Shown here one piece after another: positions 1-9,939 of a stretch of 64,000 nucleotides of DNA. The first letter of the stretch is position 1; every line of letters starts with the position of its first letter. The position numbers and the translations under genes are program-made. The stretch lies in the NCBI RefSeq assembly GCF_011762185.1, contig NZ_JAASQJ010000004.1:310001-374000 (forward strand), in the 5' to 3' direction. The DNA is from Dyadobacter arcticus (GTDB lineage Bacteria > Bacteroidota > Bacteroidia > Cytophagales > Spirosomataceae). The notes under the pieces were generated by a model that saw only the letters and a program-made list of their open reading frames with translations, had not been told where the DNA came from and ran no database searches.

Positions 1-63
1 TTTCATTTTATTGGAAACCATATTATCAGGGTATTTTCGATTTAGCAATGGGTAAACAGGAGG

Positions 64-1428
64 TTATTGATAGTTAAGCTGGCCGAGCGCTTTTTGTACA
101 TCTATCTTGCTTGCAAGTACCTGATACAATGCATTATAATAGTTGATTCTTGCCAGTCGCAGATCCGTTTCGGAAGTTACTACTTCCAGGTAAGTCTTAA
201 TCCCGGATTTGTATTGGAGCTGGATCACATCATACACCTCGCGGGCAAGGTCTACGTTTTCCTTTTGCGCCAATAAATTGGTCAGGTATCCTTTATAATT
301 GGCAAGCGACGAGGCATATTCAGAATTCACATTGTTTTGCAATCCTTTTATATCCCAGTCGAGTCGCTTAACCAACAATTCAGCCTGACGTGTGTTTGCT
401 TTCCTTTTTCCGCCCTGATAAAGAGGGAGAGAAAGCGTCAATAAGCCAAAAGAGTTGGGGTAATTTTTATTGTAAAGTTCTGCAAACTGATTGTTCTGGA
501 AATTGAGGTTGTAGGCACCGTTAAGTGAAATATTCGGCAAGTAGCTCCATTTATTGTATTGAAGATTAGCTTCCAGCAATTTTTTCTGGGTGGTAAGGAT
601 CTGATATTCGATTCTGGCATTCAAGTCCACAATCTGCAATGTATCCAGGGAAATTTCCCGTTCCATTTGCAATGTATCGTAGCTAATATTCAATGACTTA
701 TCGATCGGATAACCCATCAAATATTTAAGATATTCCAATTTTGCCTTCAATACTTCCTCGTTACTCTTCTTATTGGCCTTGGTATTATTGAGAGAAATCG
801 TCGCACGCTTAAAATCAATCTTATCTGCAACACCCGATTTGTACTGATTTTCCGCATCCCTCAAACTCCTTTCCAACCTAACTATATCTTCGCCAGCAAC
901 GTCAATTTGCTGGGTAGTGGCCAACACATCATAAAAAGCTTTTGAAACATTCACCGCCAGATCGGTTTTGTTATTGGCCGTATTTTGGCTGGCCGCCAAT
1001 TGAACATTATTCCTGGTCTTGTTGGCTAGCAGCACATCTTTATTAAAAATTTGCTGCGACAATGTAAACTGTGCCGCCGAAATGTTACTCACACCTAGTT
1101 TAACCGGATTGCCTGCGATAATGCTGGTTTGTACGATAAAATTGTGTTGGAGGTTGTAATTGAAATTGATTTGGGGGTACCAATCGGCGAGTTTGCTTCG
1201 GATCTGATTTTCGGTAATGCGCTCATCTATTAACGATTGCTGGATCACCGGCTGGTTTTTAATCGCATAAGCCACTACTTCCGGCAATGTTGCCTGTTCC
1301 AGTACGGGCGCCTCCTTTGTGCTTTCTTGAATAACCTGTGCAAAAATGGGGGAAATACAATTCATTAACAGGAATGCCGAGCCAAATGCCAAACGCATTA
1401 TCTTCTGTGGCTTTGACCAATACTTCAT
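64..1428 (-). CDS. TolC-family outer-membrane efflux protein
   Basis: Outer-membrane channel of a tripartite efflux or secretion system, linking an inner-membrane pump and a periplasmic adaptor to the outside. The protein is 454 aa from the chosen ATG at 1428, which gives a signal peptide ending SPIFAQ near residue 31; the frame is open 27 codons further upstream but that segment does not look like a signal. Two OEP-type repeats follow, rich in long helices with Leu/Asn/Gln heptads, as in TolC, and the length fits the family. Downstream on the same strand an ATG-AAA at positions 6-1 could start the next gene (often an adaptor in such operons), but only two codons are in the window. The pump cannot be named from here. 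Confidence 0.9.
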   Translation of the reverse strand: MKYWSKPQKIMRLAFGSAFLLMNCISPIFAQVIQESTKEAPVLEQATLPEVVAYAIKNQPVIQQSLIDERITENQIRSKLADWYPQINFNYNLQHNFIVQTSIIAGNPVKLGVSNISAAQFTLSQQIFNKDVLLANKTRNNVQLAASQNTANNKTDLAVNVSKAFYDVLATTQQIDVAGEDIVRLERSLRDAENQYKSGVADKIDFKRATISLNNTKANKKSNEEVLKAKLEYLKYLMGYPIDKSLNISYDTLQMEREISLDTLQIVDLNARIEYQILTTQKKLLEANLQYNKWSYLPNISLNGAYNLNFQNNQFAELYNKNYPNSFGLLTLSLPLYQGGKRKANTRQAELLVKRLDWDIKGLQNNVNSEYASSLANYKGYLTNLLAQKENVDLAREVYDVIQLQYKSGIKTYLEVVTSETDLRLARINYYNALYQVLASKIDVQKALGQLNYQ

Positions 1429-1650
1429 GCAAGTAAAATGTTTGGATAGAGAAATGATATCTGACGAAACGTTTTGTAACAATCGGTGACAATATGTAGC
1501 AAGTGCCACACTCCCGGTTCCCCGATTGTGTTTATTAAGGATTTAAAAGCCGGAATAGTTTCAAAGGATAGCCTAAAAAAAGCAAATAATGATGCTGTCT
1601 CTTCGAAATGTTAAATTTTAGAGCGGAATTATACCGGTTTGACAGATACC

Positions 1651-3354
1651 CTAAGCAGATTTGGGCGTGACACCTGTTTGAGGCCAGATTTTTTCAATGC
1701 ACCATGCGAAAGCGATCACCAGTGTGCAGCCGATTAAATTAAGCCAGAGAAATGCGGTAAGATCGAGGATGTAACTGGTCACCACGAATATTTCCCCGAT
1801 GATGCTGCCCCAGAAAACAGCCCTGCTATTGATGTTCTTGAAATAAAAGGCGACGAGGAAAATGCCAAGGATAACCCCATAAAAAAGAGAGCCGAGAATG
1901 TTAACAGCCTCAATCATACTGCCCAGCCGGGACGCATACTGCGCCACAAAAATGCAGAAAACGCCCCAAAAAAAAGTGGCCCAACGCGATGCAGCGACAT
2001 AATCATGGGAATCATTGTCTTTGCGGACCATTCGTTTATAAATGTCCACCACCGTGCAAGAGGCAAGCGAATTATAGGCAGATGCCACTGAGCCCATTGA
2101 CGCAAGTAAAATAACGGCAATCAGTAAACCGACCATCCCGACGGGCAGATAGTCAATTACAAACCGCAAAAAAATGTAGTTAACATCATTGGTATCACCT
2201 CCATTCGCCTTCGAAAGCAACGTTTGTGCATCCGTCCTTACCTTGCCCACGCTCGCCTCCATTTTTGCCAAAGTATTGCGGGAATTTTCTATCGCTTTTT
2301 CGTCCCCTCTTTTTAATGCATCGGTCAATGCAAGGACTTGCGGCCGTTTTGTTGCCTGGATCTGGTTGTGCTGGCTTTCAAGCGCATTGTATTCCGAAGC
2401 GTATTGGGTGGTTTTAATTTTATCAACAACCGTTTGGTTAAAAAATAAAGGCGGCGCTGTAAACTGGTAGAATGCAAAAACCAGTACACCTACTAAAAGG
2501 ATCAGGAATTGCATCGGGATTTTTAGTAACCCATTCATAGCCAGACCCAACTTGCTTTGACCTGGTGAACTGCCCGTCATAAACCGGCCAACCTGCGATT
2601 GGTCCGTACCAAAGTAGGAGAGTTGCAGGAAAAATCCACCGATCAATCCAGACCATACATTATATCTGTTATTTAAATCAAAAGTGAAATCAATAAGATT
2701 GACCTTGCCCATCTTGCCTGCTACATGCAGTGCGTCGGTAAATGAAACTTCTTCGGGAAGGAATTTGACGACCATGACGCCAGCCACGACCATACTCACC
2801 GTAATAATCGCCATTTGTTGCAAATGCGTATGCGAAACCGCCTGCGAGCCCCCTGAAATGGTGTAAAGCATTACAATTCCACCTGATATGATATTTGTCC
2901 AGGTAATGTCCCAACCGAGAATTGCGGATAAGATTAGAGAAGGTGCATAGATCGACAAACCGGTTGAAAGTCCGCGCTGCAAGAGAAACAGGAAAGAGGT
3001 AAGGGCGCGGGTACGAAGGTCGAACCGGCCTTCCAGAAATTCATAGGCCGTAAAGACTTTTAGCTGGCTGAATTTGGGAACAAATGTGATGCAGAGTACC
3101 ACCATCGCCAGCGGCAGACCAAAATAGAACTGCACAAACCGCATTCCGTCCGTATAAGCCTGGCCGGGAGCGGATAAAAAAGTGATCGCACTGGCCTGGG
3201 TAGCCATCAGCGACAAGGTCACATGGTACCACGGCATTGATTTTCCCGCAAGCAAAAAGGAATCCATGGATTGCTTTTCACGGCTGCGGTAGATACCGTA
3301 AGAAACAACAAAAATTAAGGTTAGTGAGAGTACAATCCAATCAAGATAGTTCAT
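1651..3354 (-). CDS. Sodium:solute symporter (SSS family)
   Basis: Inner-membrane secondary transporter that takes up a small solute (sugar, amino acid or similar) with Na+. The 567-aa protein has the hydrophobic pattern of an SSS transporter with 12 or more membrane segments, starting with a helix at about residues 4-22. An unusual hydrophilic, helix-forming stretch of about 90 residues (roughly 301-392, rich in Gln, Lys, Glu and Ala) lies between two membrane segments. The ATG overlaps the stop of the small upstream gene by four bases, so the two are probably translated together. Two rhamnosidase genes diverge on the other side, so rhamnose or another glycan product is a possible substrate; that is inference. 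Confidence 0.88.
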   Translation of the reverse strand: MNYLDWIVLSLTLIFVVSYGIYRSREKQSMDSFLLAGKSMPWYHVTLSLMATQASAITFLSAPGQAYTDGMRFVQFYFGLPLAMVVLCITFVPKFSQLKVFTAYEFLEGRFDLRTRALTSFLFLLQRGLSTGLSIYAPSLILSAILGWDITWTNIISGGIVMLYTISGGSQAVSHTHLQQMAIITVSMVVAGVMVVKFLPEEVSFTDALHVAGKMGKVNLIDFTFDLNNRYNVWSGLIGGFFLQLSYFGTDQSQVGRFMTGSSPGQSKLGLAMNGLLKIPMQFLILLVGVLVFAFYQFTAPPLFFNQTVVDKIKTTQYASEYNALESQHNQIQATKRPQVLALTDALKRGDEKAIENSRNTLAKMEASVGKVRTDAQTLLSKANGGDTNDVNYIFLRFVIDYLPVGMVGLLIAVILLASMGSVASAYNSLASCTVVDIYKRMVRKDNDSHDYVAASRWATFFWGVFCIFVAQYASRLGSMIEAVNILGSLFYGVILGIFLVAFYFKNINSRAVFWGSIIGEIFVVTSYILDLTAFLWLNLIGCTLVIAFAWCIEKIWPQTGVTPKSA

Positions 3355-3524
3355 TGAAAGTGGGTCATGAATAAATAGAAGAGGATGATCAGCAGAGCGA
3401 GCGTGCCTATCATTACAATATATAGTTGCTTCCAGGTGCTGACAAAAGGCGGAAGCCCGTCGCGGGAAATGCTATCTTCCGAAAGCCCGTCGCTGTCCGG
3501 CGGGTTATTTTCATTCAATTCCAT
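3351..3524 (-). CDS. Small single-span membrane protein coupled to the symporter
   Basis: A 57-aa protein from an ATG at 3524 (MELNENN...). The first 30 residues are acidic and polar, followed by one strong membrane helix (about 33-52, IVMIGTLALLIILFYLF) and a very short tail, so it should be an N-in or N-out single-pass protein. Its TGA overlaps the ATG of the sodium:solute symporter by four bases. I do not recognise a family. Position and coupling suggest a small accessory subunit or stabiliser of the transporter, as seen with other secondary transporters; no function is shown by sequence. A further 19 upstream codons are open but start inside a likely promoter leader. Confidence 0.65.
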   Translation of the reverse strand: MELNENNPPDSDGLSEDSISRDGLPPFVSTWKQLYIVMIGTLALLIILFYLFMTHFQ

Positions 3525-3578
3525 GGCGTGAGCAGTATTTATCAGAGGTTCAAAAGTTTGTGGGTATTGTACCACAAG

Positions 3579-3586
3579 CAAAATTA
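3579..3586 (-). promoter_or_regulatory. Putative Bacteroidetes -7 element for the symporter operon
   Basis: On the minus strand the sequence reads TAATTTTG, matching TAnnTTTG. It lies about 55 bases upstream of the small membrane gene start. No clear TTG is seen at the -33 position. Confidence 0.35.
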
Positions 3587-3732
3587 GAACGGTTTTTCCA
3601 TTCTTTTAGCATAGCTGGCGCGCGGAATGCCGAACTTCTGTTTCTCGTTCCAAACAGGATACAACAGGCTAGTTAGCTAGTCAATAATTATTTATTTTCC
3701 GGGAATATTACAATGAATTTAAACTTTCTGTT

Positions 3733-5490
3733 GTGAAAAAGAACTTTACGATCCTGTGTTGTCTGTTTGGTATGCTAAGCCAATACGTTTATTCACAGCA
3801 ACTTCCACCCATATTCGATAAAAGTTTCGAAAGCCAGAAGGATTCGCGTGTCCGGCAATACCTAACGCCCAGACGCATCGTCTGGACATCGGACAAGACA
3901 TCGACCAGTGTTGTCGACGCACAAAACCTTTTGAAGAAGGGAACCGGGCAGGCGGATTTAGTCCACAAGAACTTTTGCAAACTGATCAGCAATGAGCAGG
4001 AAAAGCCAGGCATTCTGTTTGATTTTGGAAAAGAAATACAAGGCGGAATACAGCTCGTAACCGACCAGCCTTCTAACCAGAAGCCTATACACGTCAGGAT
4101 TCGGTTTGGGGAATCGGTGAGTGAGGCGATGTCCGACATTGATACCATTCAGGGTGCAACCAATGACCACGCCATGCGGGATTTCGTTGTGGAAGTTCCC
4201 TGGCTCGGCGTCATGCAGGTAGGGAATTCAGGTTTCCGTTTCGCAAGAATTGACCTGATCGATCCAAACCGAGAATTACAATTAAAAGAAGTGCGGGCTA
4301 TTTTTGAATACAGAGATATTCCGTACCTGGGATCATTCAAAAGCAATGACGAAAGGTTAAACCAGATCTGGAACACTGGCGCATATACGGTGCACCTCAA
4401 CATGCAGGAATATCTGTGGGATGGCATCAAACGCGACCGGCTGGTGTGGGTAGGGGATATGCATCCGGAGGTGATGACGATCAATACCGTTTTTGGTAAA
4501 AATGAAGTAGTTGCTAAAAGTCTGGACCAGGCACGCGACATTACCCCATTGCCCGGCTGGATGAATGGGATCAGCGCTTACTCCATGTGGTGGGTTTTGA
4601 TCCACCGTGATCTTTATAGAAACCAGGGAGATCTTGAATACCTTAGGAAGCAGCAAAAATATCTGGTAGCCCTGCTGGACCTTTTGATCGCAAAAACAAA
4701 AGACAACAAGGAGAACCTGGACGGAACCCGTTTTCTGGACTGGCCTTCCAGCGAAAACCCCAAAGGCATCCATGCCGGACTTCACGCCATGATGGTGATG
4801 ACATTGGAAGCAGGTGCCGAACTTTGCACCATTCTTGACGAACCTGCACAGGCAACCAAATGCAAGGCAACCGCGACCCAGTTGAAATTGTACGTTCCGG
4901 AAGTCAATGGTTCCAAACAAGCCGCCGCCCTTTTGGCATTGGCCGGATTAATACCTGCCGAACAAGCCAATACCGAGGTGCTTGCCAAAGGCGATTGTGA
5001 AAATTTCTCGACATTTTACGGATACTATATGTTGCAGGCCAAAGCGAAGGCAAAAGATTATACCGGCGCATTGAACTGCATTCGAAATTATTGGGGTGGA
5101 ATGCTGGATATGGGGGCAACCACGTTCTGGGAAGACTTTGATCTCGCCTGGACAAAAAATGCCGCGCCGATTGATGAACTGGTACCTGATGGAAAAGACG
5201 ACATTCACGGCGATTTTGGTGCTTATTGTTATAAAAACCTTCGCCACAGCCTCTGCCACGGCTGGGCTTCCGGGCCCACTTCCTGGCTCACCGAACATGT
5301 TTTGGGCGTAAGCGTATTGGAGCCAGGCTGCAAAACAATCCGGATCCAGCCCAATTTGGGCGACCTCACCTGGGCGGAGGGCACTTACCCGACGCCGCTT
5401 GGGATTGTTAAGATAAGACATGAAAAACAAGCCGATGGTAGCGTGAAATCGACGATTGACGCGCCAAAAGGAGTGAAAGTCTTACGTTAA
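3733..5490 (+). CDS. GH78-like alpha-L-rhamnosidase, short form
   Basis: Likely removes terminal alpha-L-rhamnose (or a related sugar) from glycans in the periplasm or outside. The 585-aa protein starts at a GTG; the only nearby ATG upstream runs into a stop after seven codons. A signal peptide covers residues 1-22 (ending YVYSQQ). The six-hairpin barrel carries a segment with the family's acid-rich pattern at 230-246 (DGIKRDRLVWVGDMHPE), and TTFWEDF at 463-469 fits the region of the catalytic base; a C-terminal beta domain follows (about 515-575). It lacks most of the N-terminal beta domains of the next gene. It lies 18 bp before a second rhamnosidase, in the same operon. Exact substrate unknown. 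Confidence 0.82.
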   Translation: MKKNFTILCCLFGMLSQYVYSQQLPPIFDKSFESQKDSRVRQYLTPRRIVWTSDKTSTSVVDAQNLLKKGTGQADLVHKNFCKLISNEQEKPGILFDFGKEIQGGIQLVTDQPSNQKPIHVRIRFGESVSEAMSDIDTIQGATNDHAMRDFVVEVPWLGVMQVGNSGFRFARIDLIDPNRELQLKEVRAIFEYRDIPYLGSFKSNDERLNQIWNTGAYTVHLNMQEYLWDGIKRDRLVWVGDMHPEVMTINTVFGKNEVVAKSLDQARDITPLPGWMNGISAYSMWWVLIHRDLYRNQGDLEYLRKQQKYLVALLDLLIAKTKDNKENLDGTRFLDWPSSENPKGIHAGLHAMMVMTLEAGAELCTILDEPAQATKCKATATQLKLYVPEVNGSKQAAALLALAGLIPAEQANTEVLAKGDCENFSTFYGYYMLQAKAKAKDYTGALNCIRNYWGGMLDMGATTFWEDFDLAWTKNAAPIDELVPDGKDDIHGDFGAYCYKNLRHSLCHGWASGPTSWLTEHVLGVSVLEPGCKTIRIQPNLGDLTWAEGTYPTPLGIVKIRHEKQADGSVKSTIDAPKGVKVLR

Positions 5491-5508
5491 CCTAACATTC
5501 CGCCTTTA

Positions 5509-8349
5509 ATGAAACCTCATTTTTTGCTTATCCTTTTTTGTATTGGTGCTTTTGAATCAAAAGCCGTCGGCCTGACAGCCAGATATCTGCGATGTGAATA
5601 CAAAGAGAATCCTGTTACAGATGTTACCAACCCAAGATTGAGCTGGGAGCTGGCATCGGATGAACGCAATCAGGTTCAGACCGCATATCAGATACTCGTA
5701 GCATCATCCCGTGATGACCTGACCGAGCGAGACGCAAATCTTTGGAATTCAGGAAAGGTAGGCGGGCGTCCAACTTACCAGATCGTTTACAATGGTAAGC
5801 CACTCAAATCCCGTGACATATGCTATTGGAAAGTAAGGAGTTGGGATAAAAATGGCGTTGTGGGTGCGTGGAGCGAGGTTTCAACCTGGGAAATGGGATT
5901 GCTTTCCACATCCGAGTGGAAAGGACAATGGATAGGTCTCGATCTGGATCATTTGGGTAAAGGCAAAACCTATCATTTGCCGCCAGCGCCATATTTGAGG
6001 AAGGAGATTTTTGTAAAAAAAGGATTAAAAAAAGCCAGGTTATATGTGACGGCTTTGGGTTTGTATGAATTTAAAGTTAATGGTCAAAAAGCGGGTGATG
6101 CCTATCTCACTCCCGGCTGGACGGATTACGACAAACGTGTCTATTATCAGACTTATGACATTACCGGGACGCTCAAAAGCGGCGTGAATGCATTGGCTTC
6201 GCAATTGTCATATGGCTGGTATGCGGGCTATCTCGGGTACTCACTGTTAGTTCAAAATCCTGTGGTCAGGGCATTCTATGGAAAAGTACCTGTTTTGAAG
6301 GCACAGATTGAGATTCAATATGCCGACGGAACCTCGGAAACATTCAGTACCGATCAGAGCTGGAAAGCCAATCAGGGCGCATTACTGGAATCTGATCTTT
6401 TGAATGGCGAAACCTACGACGCAAGATTAGAACACCAGAATTGGGATAAGGTAGGATTTGATGACAAGAGCTGGAAAAATGTGGAGGTATTTGCAGATAA
6501 AGCCGACCGTAAGATTCAGGGTTATCCCGGTCCTCCTGTGAAAGTAACACAGACACTTAATGTAAAAGCTATCACTGCCAGACCTGACGGTTCTACCATT
6601 TTTGATTTCGGGCAAAACTTTGCTGGAATAGTCCGGCTCAAAGTAAAGGAGAGGGCAGGGGATACCATTCGGTTAAGATTTGGTGAAAAACTCCATCCCG
6701 ATGGACGTTTGATGACTGAAAACCTGAGAATGGCCAGGGCGACAGATACTTACATCCTAAAAGGCGATCCGGCCGGAGAAACTTGGGAGCCAAAATTCAC
6801 TTTTCACGGATTTCAGTACGTAGAAGTAAAAGGATTGTCTGGCAAAGCGGACCCGGAAACGCTGACTGGCTTAGTGCTCGGATCGGACACGCCCAAAGTA
6901 GGCTCATTCGAAACTGATAATGCGATGGTCAATCAGCTTTATAGCAACATTGACTGGACGCAAAGGGCTAATTACATCGACATTCCTACCGACTGCCCGC
7001 AACGGGACGAGCGCGTGGGTTGGACGGGAGACGCGCAGGTATATGCAAAATCGGCCACTTTCAACCGTGATGTTGCCTCATTTTTCACAAAATGGGTAGT
7101 CGACCTGAATGATGGCCAGTATGAAAACGGTGCCTATCCATTGTACGCGCCGAGGCCTAATTTGCGTAAAACAGATACCTTTTCGCCAGGCTGGATGGAA
7201 GCAGGGATCATTTGTCCATACCAGATCTACCGCGCATATGCCGACACCCGGATGATCAGCGAAGGATGGACACATATGGTCCGCTTTATGGACTTTCTGG
7301 AAAAGAGAAGCAAAGGTGGTTTTGTATTTAAGGAAGGCGCATTCGACGACATTGATCCGAAAGGAGGCTTTGGCGACTGGCTTTCATTTGGCAAGAAAAC
7401 TCCACCCGATCTACTGGCTTCCTTCTACTATGCCTATTGTGCGGATTTAATGACAGAAATGGCCGATGCAATTGGCAACGAAAAAGATAAAAAGCGCTTC
7501 GCAGATACTGCCGCCGCCGTTAGAAAAGCTGTTTTGGAGCATTATACCGACGGAGAAGGAAGGTTTAAATGTGACGAAAAAGCCTACGGAAACGGTGCAG
7601 GTTATGTGGATGGTGCGCTGGGATTTACAGGCCACACGCAAACCACCTATGCCAATGCGATTTACATGCAAATAATAAAACCGGCAGACATGGCACAGGC
7701 AGGTAACTTCCTTGCAGCGCTTCTCAAAGAAAATGGGAACAAACTTGGAACCGGTTTCCTGGGTGCAAAGCCACTTCTACCCGCTTTATCGGCAACAGGC
7801 CATTCAGATCTCGCTTATCAACTATTTTTAAGCAAAGAATTCCCTTCCTGGGGATTTGAGGTCGAAAATGGTTCCACCACGATCTGGGAACGTTGGGACA
7901 GCTTCACCAAGGAAGATGGCTTCAAGTACAATGCAGCCATGAACTCATTCAGCCACTACGCATTTGGGGCGGTGTGCGAATGGATGTTCGGGAATGCGGC
8001 AGGAATACAGGCAATAACCCCGGGCTTCGCGGAATTCAGGATCAGGCCCGAAATTGCACCCAAAGGAATGAGTAAGGAAGGTATTGGTAAATTAAAAGCT
8101 TCCCTTCACACCGTCAATGGACAAATAGTCTCCGAATGGAGCACGAATGAGAGCAAGCTCACCTTCAAAGTTACGGTGCCGATCAATACATTGGCACATA
8201 TATATGTACCTGCCGATTCTGTTGCTAAAATTCAGCTTGGTAACAAAAACCTTTCGGCAAGCAAAGAACTGAAAGTGACGGGCAGCGAGCAGGGATATGT
8301 AATTGTAAAGGCAGGATCGGGCACATATGATTTTAAGGTAAGCCACTAA
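5509..8349 (+). CDS. GH78 alpha-L-rhamnosidase
   Basis: Hydrolyses alpha-L-rhamnosidic bonds. The 946-aa protein has a signal peptide (about 1-20), an Ig-like N-terminal domain (about 22-130), a lectin-like Bac_rhamnosid_N domain (about 160-335), a concanavalin-like domain (about 340-450), the six-hairpin catalytic domain (about 460-820) and a C-terminal beta domain. The classical motif DCPQRDERVGWTGD lies at 495-508, with the general acid among its acidic residues, and ENGSTTIWERWDSF near 783-796 holds the usual general base. Length and domain order are those of full GH78 enzymes. It follows another rhamnosidase by 18 bp. A hairpin with a T-rich tail sits at its stop codon. Confidence 0.93.
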   Translation: MKPHFLLILFCIGAFESKAVGLTARYLRCEYKENPVTDVTNPRLSWELASDERNQVQTAYQILVASSRDDLTERDANLWNSGKVGGRPTYQIVYNGKPLKSRDICYWKVRSWDKNGVVGAWSEVSTWEMGLLSTSEWKGQWIGLDLDHLGKGKTYHLPPAPYLRKEIFVKKGLKKARLYVTALGLYEFKVNGQKAGDAYLTPGWTDYDKRVYYQTYDITGTLKSGVNALASQLSYGWYAGYLGYSLLVQNPVVRAFYGKVPVLKAQIEIQYADGTSETFSTDQSWKANQGALLESDLLNGETYDARLEHQNWDKVGFDDKSWKNVEVFADKADRKIQGYPGPPVKVTQTLNVKAITARPDGSTIFDFGQNFAGIVRLKVKERAGDTIRLRFGEKLHPDGRLMTENLRMARATDTYILKGDPAGETWEPKFTFHGFQYVEVKGLSGKADPETLTGLVLGSDTPKVGSFETDNAMVNQLYSNIDWTQRANYIDIPTDCPQRDERVGWTGDAQVYAKSATFNRDVASFFTKWVVDLNDGQYENGAYPLYAPRPNLRKTDTFSPGWMEAGIICPYQIYRAYADTRMISEGWTHMVRFMDFLEKRSKGGFVFKEGAFDDIDPKGGFGDWLSFGKKTPPDLLASFYYAYCADLMTEMADAIGNEKDKKRFADTAAAVRKAVLEHYTDGEGRFKCDEKAYGNGAGYVDGALGFTGHTQTTYANAIYMQIIKPADMAQAGNFLAALLKENGNKLGTGFLGAKPLLPALSATGHSDLAYQLFLSKEFPSWGFEVENGSTTIWERWDSFTKEDGFKYNAAMNSFSHYAFGAVCEWMFGNAAGIQAITPGFAEFRIRPEIAPKGMSKEGIGKLKASLHTVNGQIVSEWSTNESKLTFKVTVPINTLAHIYVPADSVAKIQLGNKNLSASKELKVTGSEQGYVIVKAGSGTYDFKVSH

Positions 8350-8367
8350 CCTGTTGATCGAGGTTAG
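8346..8367 (+). terminator. Putative rho-independent terminator after the rhamnosidases
   Basis: A perfect 7-bp inverted repeat (CTAACCT / AGGTTAG) with an 8-base loop overlaps the stop codon of the second rhamnosidase and is followed by a T-rich run to about 8379. The stem is short, so it may be leaky. Confidence 0.45.
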
Positions 8368-8430
8368 CGATTTATTTCTTAACTTTTGCGGATAAAAAAT
8401 TTCCTCAACGTTAAACATCCCAATATATTA

Positions 8431-9930
8431 ATGACCTCTGGCAAAAACGGCATATCTAACTTGCTAATCAAATTTTGTTATACCTTCATTTTCTTTGGTT
8501 TATCAATCTTTTCCGGTTTTGCGGATTCCTTCCAGCAAGAAGATACGCTTCAAAACAAAACTTATAAAAATGCCTGGGTCGAATTAGCAGGTTACGGGTC
8601 CAGCGCATCACGTACCCCTTTCTGGTTGCACGCCAATCAATGGGGAACGGTTCCTACGTCAGGGCAAATATTAAGCCTTCGCGCCGGCTTCGAAGGCAGG
8701 CGCCAACTTTCAAAGGATACTTCTTCTCGCGGCTGGTCTGTTGCTTATGGCGTTGATCTTGTGGGTAACCTCAGCGAGCATAGCAAATTGCTTGCGCCCC
8801 AGCTTTATGCAGGCATTGCATTCAAAGGTTTCCAATTGACCGTCGGTCGCCGCAAGCAATATGTGGGCTTTAACGATCACGAATTGGGAACGGGAGCCTA
8901 TATGTGGTCGGGTAACGCCTTACCAATCCCCAAGATTCAGCTTGGGTTTGAGAATTACACCCGCCTGATTAAGAATTTCTTATACTTCAAAGGTTTTTAT
9001 TCTGATGGCTATATGGACAAAAACCGTCCCGTCACCAGCGAACTAAAATTTCACAACAAAGCATTATTTGTTCGGATTGGAAAGCCAAATGGGAAGGTTC
9101 AGCTGCACGGCGGATTCAACCATGCTGTTCAGTGGGGTGGGAAGAGTCCATACTTCACAGAAAACGGCCGGATGCCTGGCGGAATTGGTAATTATTGGTA
9201 CGTTGTAAGTGGTTTCAAACCAAATGGCAAAGTCCAGGGCGCCTCAAGTTTTGACAACGGGAATCGAATAGGAAATCATGTAGCCAGCTTAGACGGAGGT
9301 TTGGAATTGAATCTGAGATCGGTTAACATCCTCTTTTACCGACAAAATCTTGTTGAGGATGGCTCCTTATTTTATCTTAATAATGTGAAGGACGGGCTAA
9401 ATGGCATCACGTTTACATTTAAACCTATTGATGCAAGGAACTTCACTTTGAACAGGCTGACATTGGAGCTGCTATATACAAAGAGCCAGGGAGGAAGCAC
9501 TGTTACAGACGGAAATGGGATTCGGGGAAAGGATGACTATTTCAATAACGGTCAAGTCAGGGACGGCTGGTCTTATTACGGTAGAGGAATAGGAACTCCC
9601 TTTATTACCGCAGGCACCGAAAATACCTGGCCAAGGTATGCTGACTTTTTTACCAATAATAACCGGGTGTGGGTTCTTCATGCAGGCGTGCAGGGCAAGT
9701 TGAGTTCAGCAACCTGGACTACGAAATTATCCTATTCCAGTAACCAAGGAACTTATGATCAGGCTTTTGAGAATAGGGCCTACCAATTCTCAGGTATACT
9801 CGCCGTAGCTCAGCCTGTAAAATGGCTTGGCGGCTCTACCATAAAAGCCGCCGTTTCCGTCGATAATGGCAAATTGTTTGAAAATGCAGTTGGAGTGATG
9901 TTGGCTTTCCGGAAGGATCTGGCATTTTAG
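8431..9930 (+). CDS. Wzi-family capsule assembly protein (first copy)
   Basis: Outer-membrane beta-barrel of the capsule-assembly Wzi family (PF14052-like), thought to bind or anchor surface polysaccharide. The 499-aa form starts at ATG 8431; the frame is open back to a TTG at 8386, but that codon lies in a promoter-like stretch and the ATG gives a good signal peptide (LLIKFCYTFIFFGLSIFSG...). Typical family features are WLHANQWG near the N-terminus and SGNALPIPKIQLG, followed by many amphipathic strands and an aromatic last strand. A paralogue on the opposite strand at 39.4-40.8 kb shares the SGNAL.IPK pattern. Gene order places this copy between rhamnosidases and RmlD at the edge of the polysaccharide locus. 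Confidence 0.88.
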   Translation: MTSGKNGISNLLIKFCYTFIFFGLSIFSGFADSFQQEDTLQNKTYKNAWVELAGYGSSASRTPFWLHANQWGTVPTSGQILSLRAGFEGRRQLSKDTSSRGWSVAYGVDLVGNLSEHSKLLAPQLYAGIAFKGFQLTVGRRKQYVGFNDHELGTGAYMWSGNALPIPKIQLGFENYTRLIKNFLYFKGFYSDGYMDKNRPVTSELKFHNKALFVRIGKPNGKVQLHGGFNHAVQWGGKSPYFTENGRMPGGIGNYWYVVSGFKPNGKVQGASSFDNGNRIGNHVASLDGGLELNLRSVNILFYRQNLVEDGSLFYLNNVKDGLNGITFTFKPIDARNFTLNRLTLELLYTKSQGGSTVTDGNGIRGKDDYFNNGQVRDGWSYYGRGIGTPFITAGTENTWPRYADFFTNNNRVWVLHAGVQGKLSSATWTTKLSYSSNQGTYDQAFENRAYQFSGILAVAQPVKWLGGSTIKAAVSVDNGKLFENAVGVMLAFRKDLAF

Positions 9931-9939
9931 TAGATCTGC

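Noticed and set aside
4357-4920. A 187-codon open frame antisense to the first rhamnosidase
   Set aside because: Shadow of a strongly coding gene with clear GH78 motifs on the other strand.
8386-8430. TTG start for the first Wzi gene
   Set aside because: The TTG lies in a promoter-like stretch; ATG 8431 gives a proper signal peptide.
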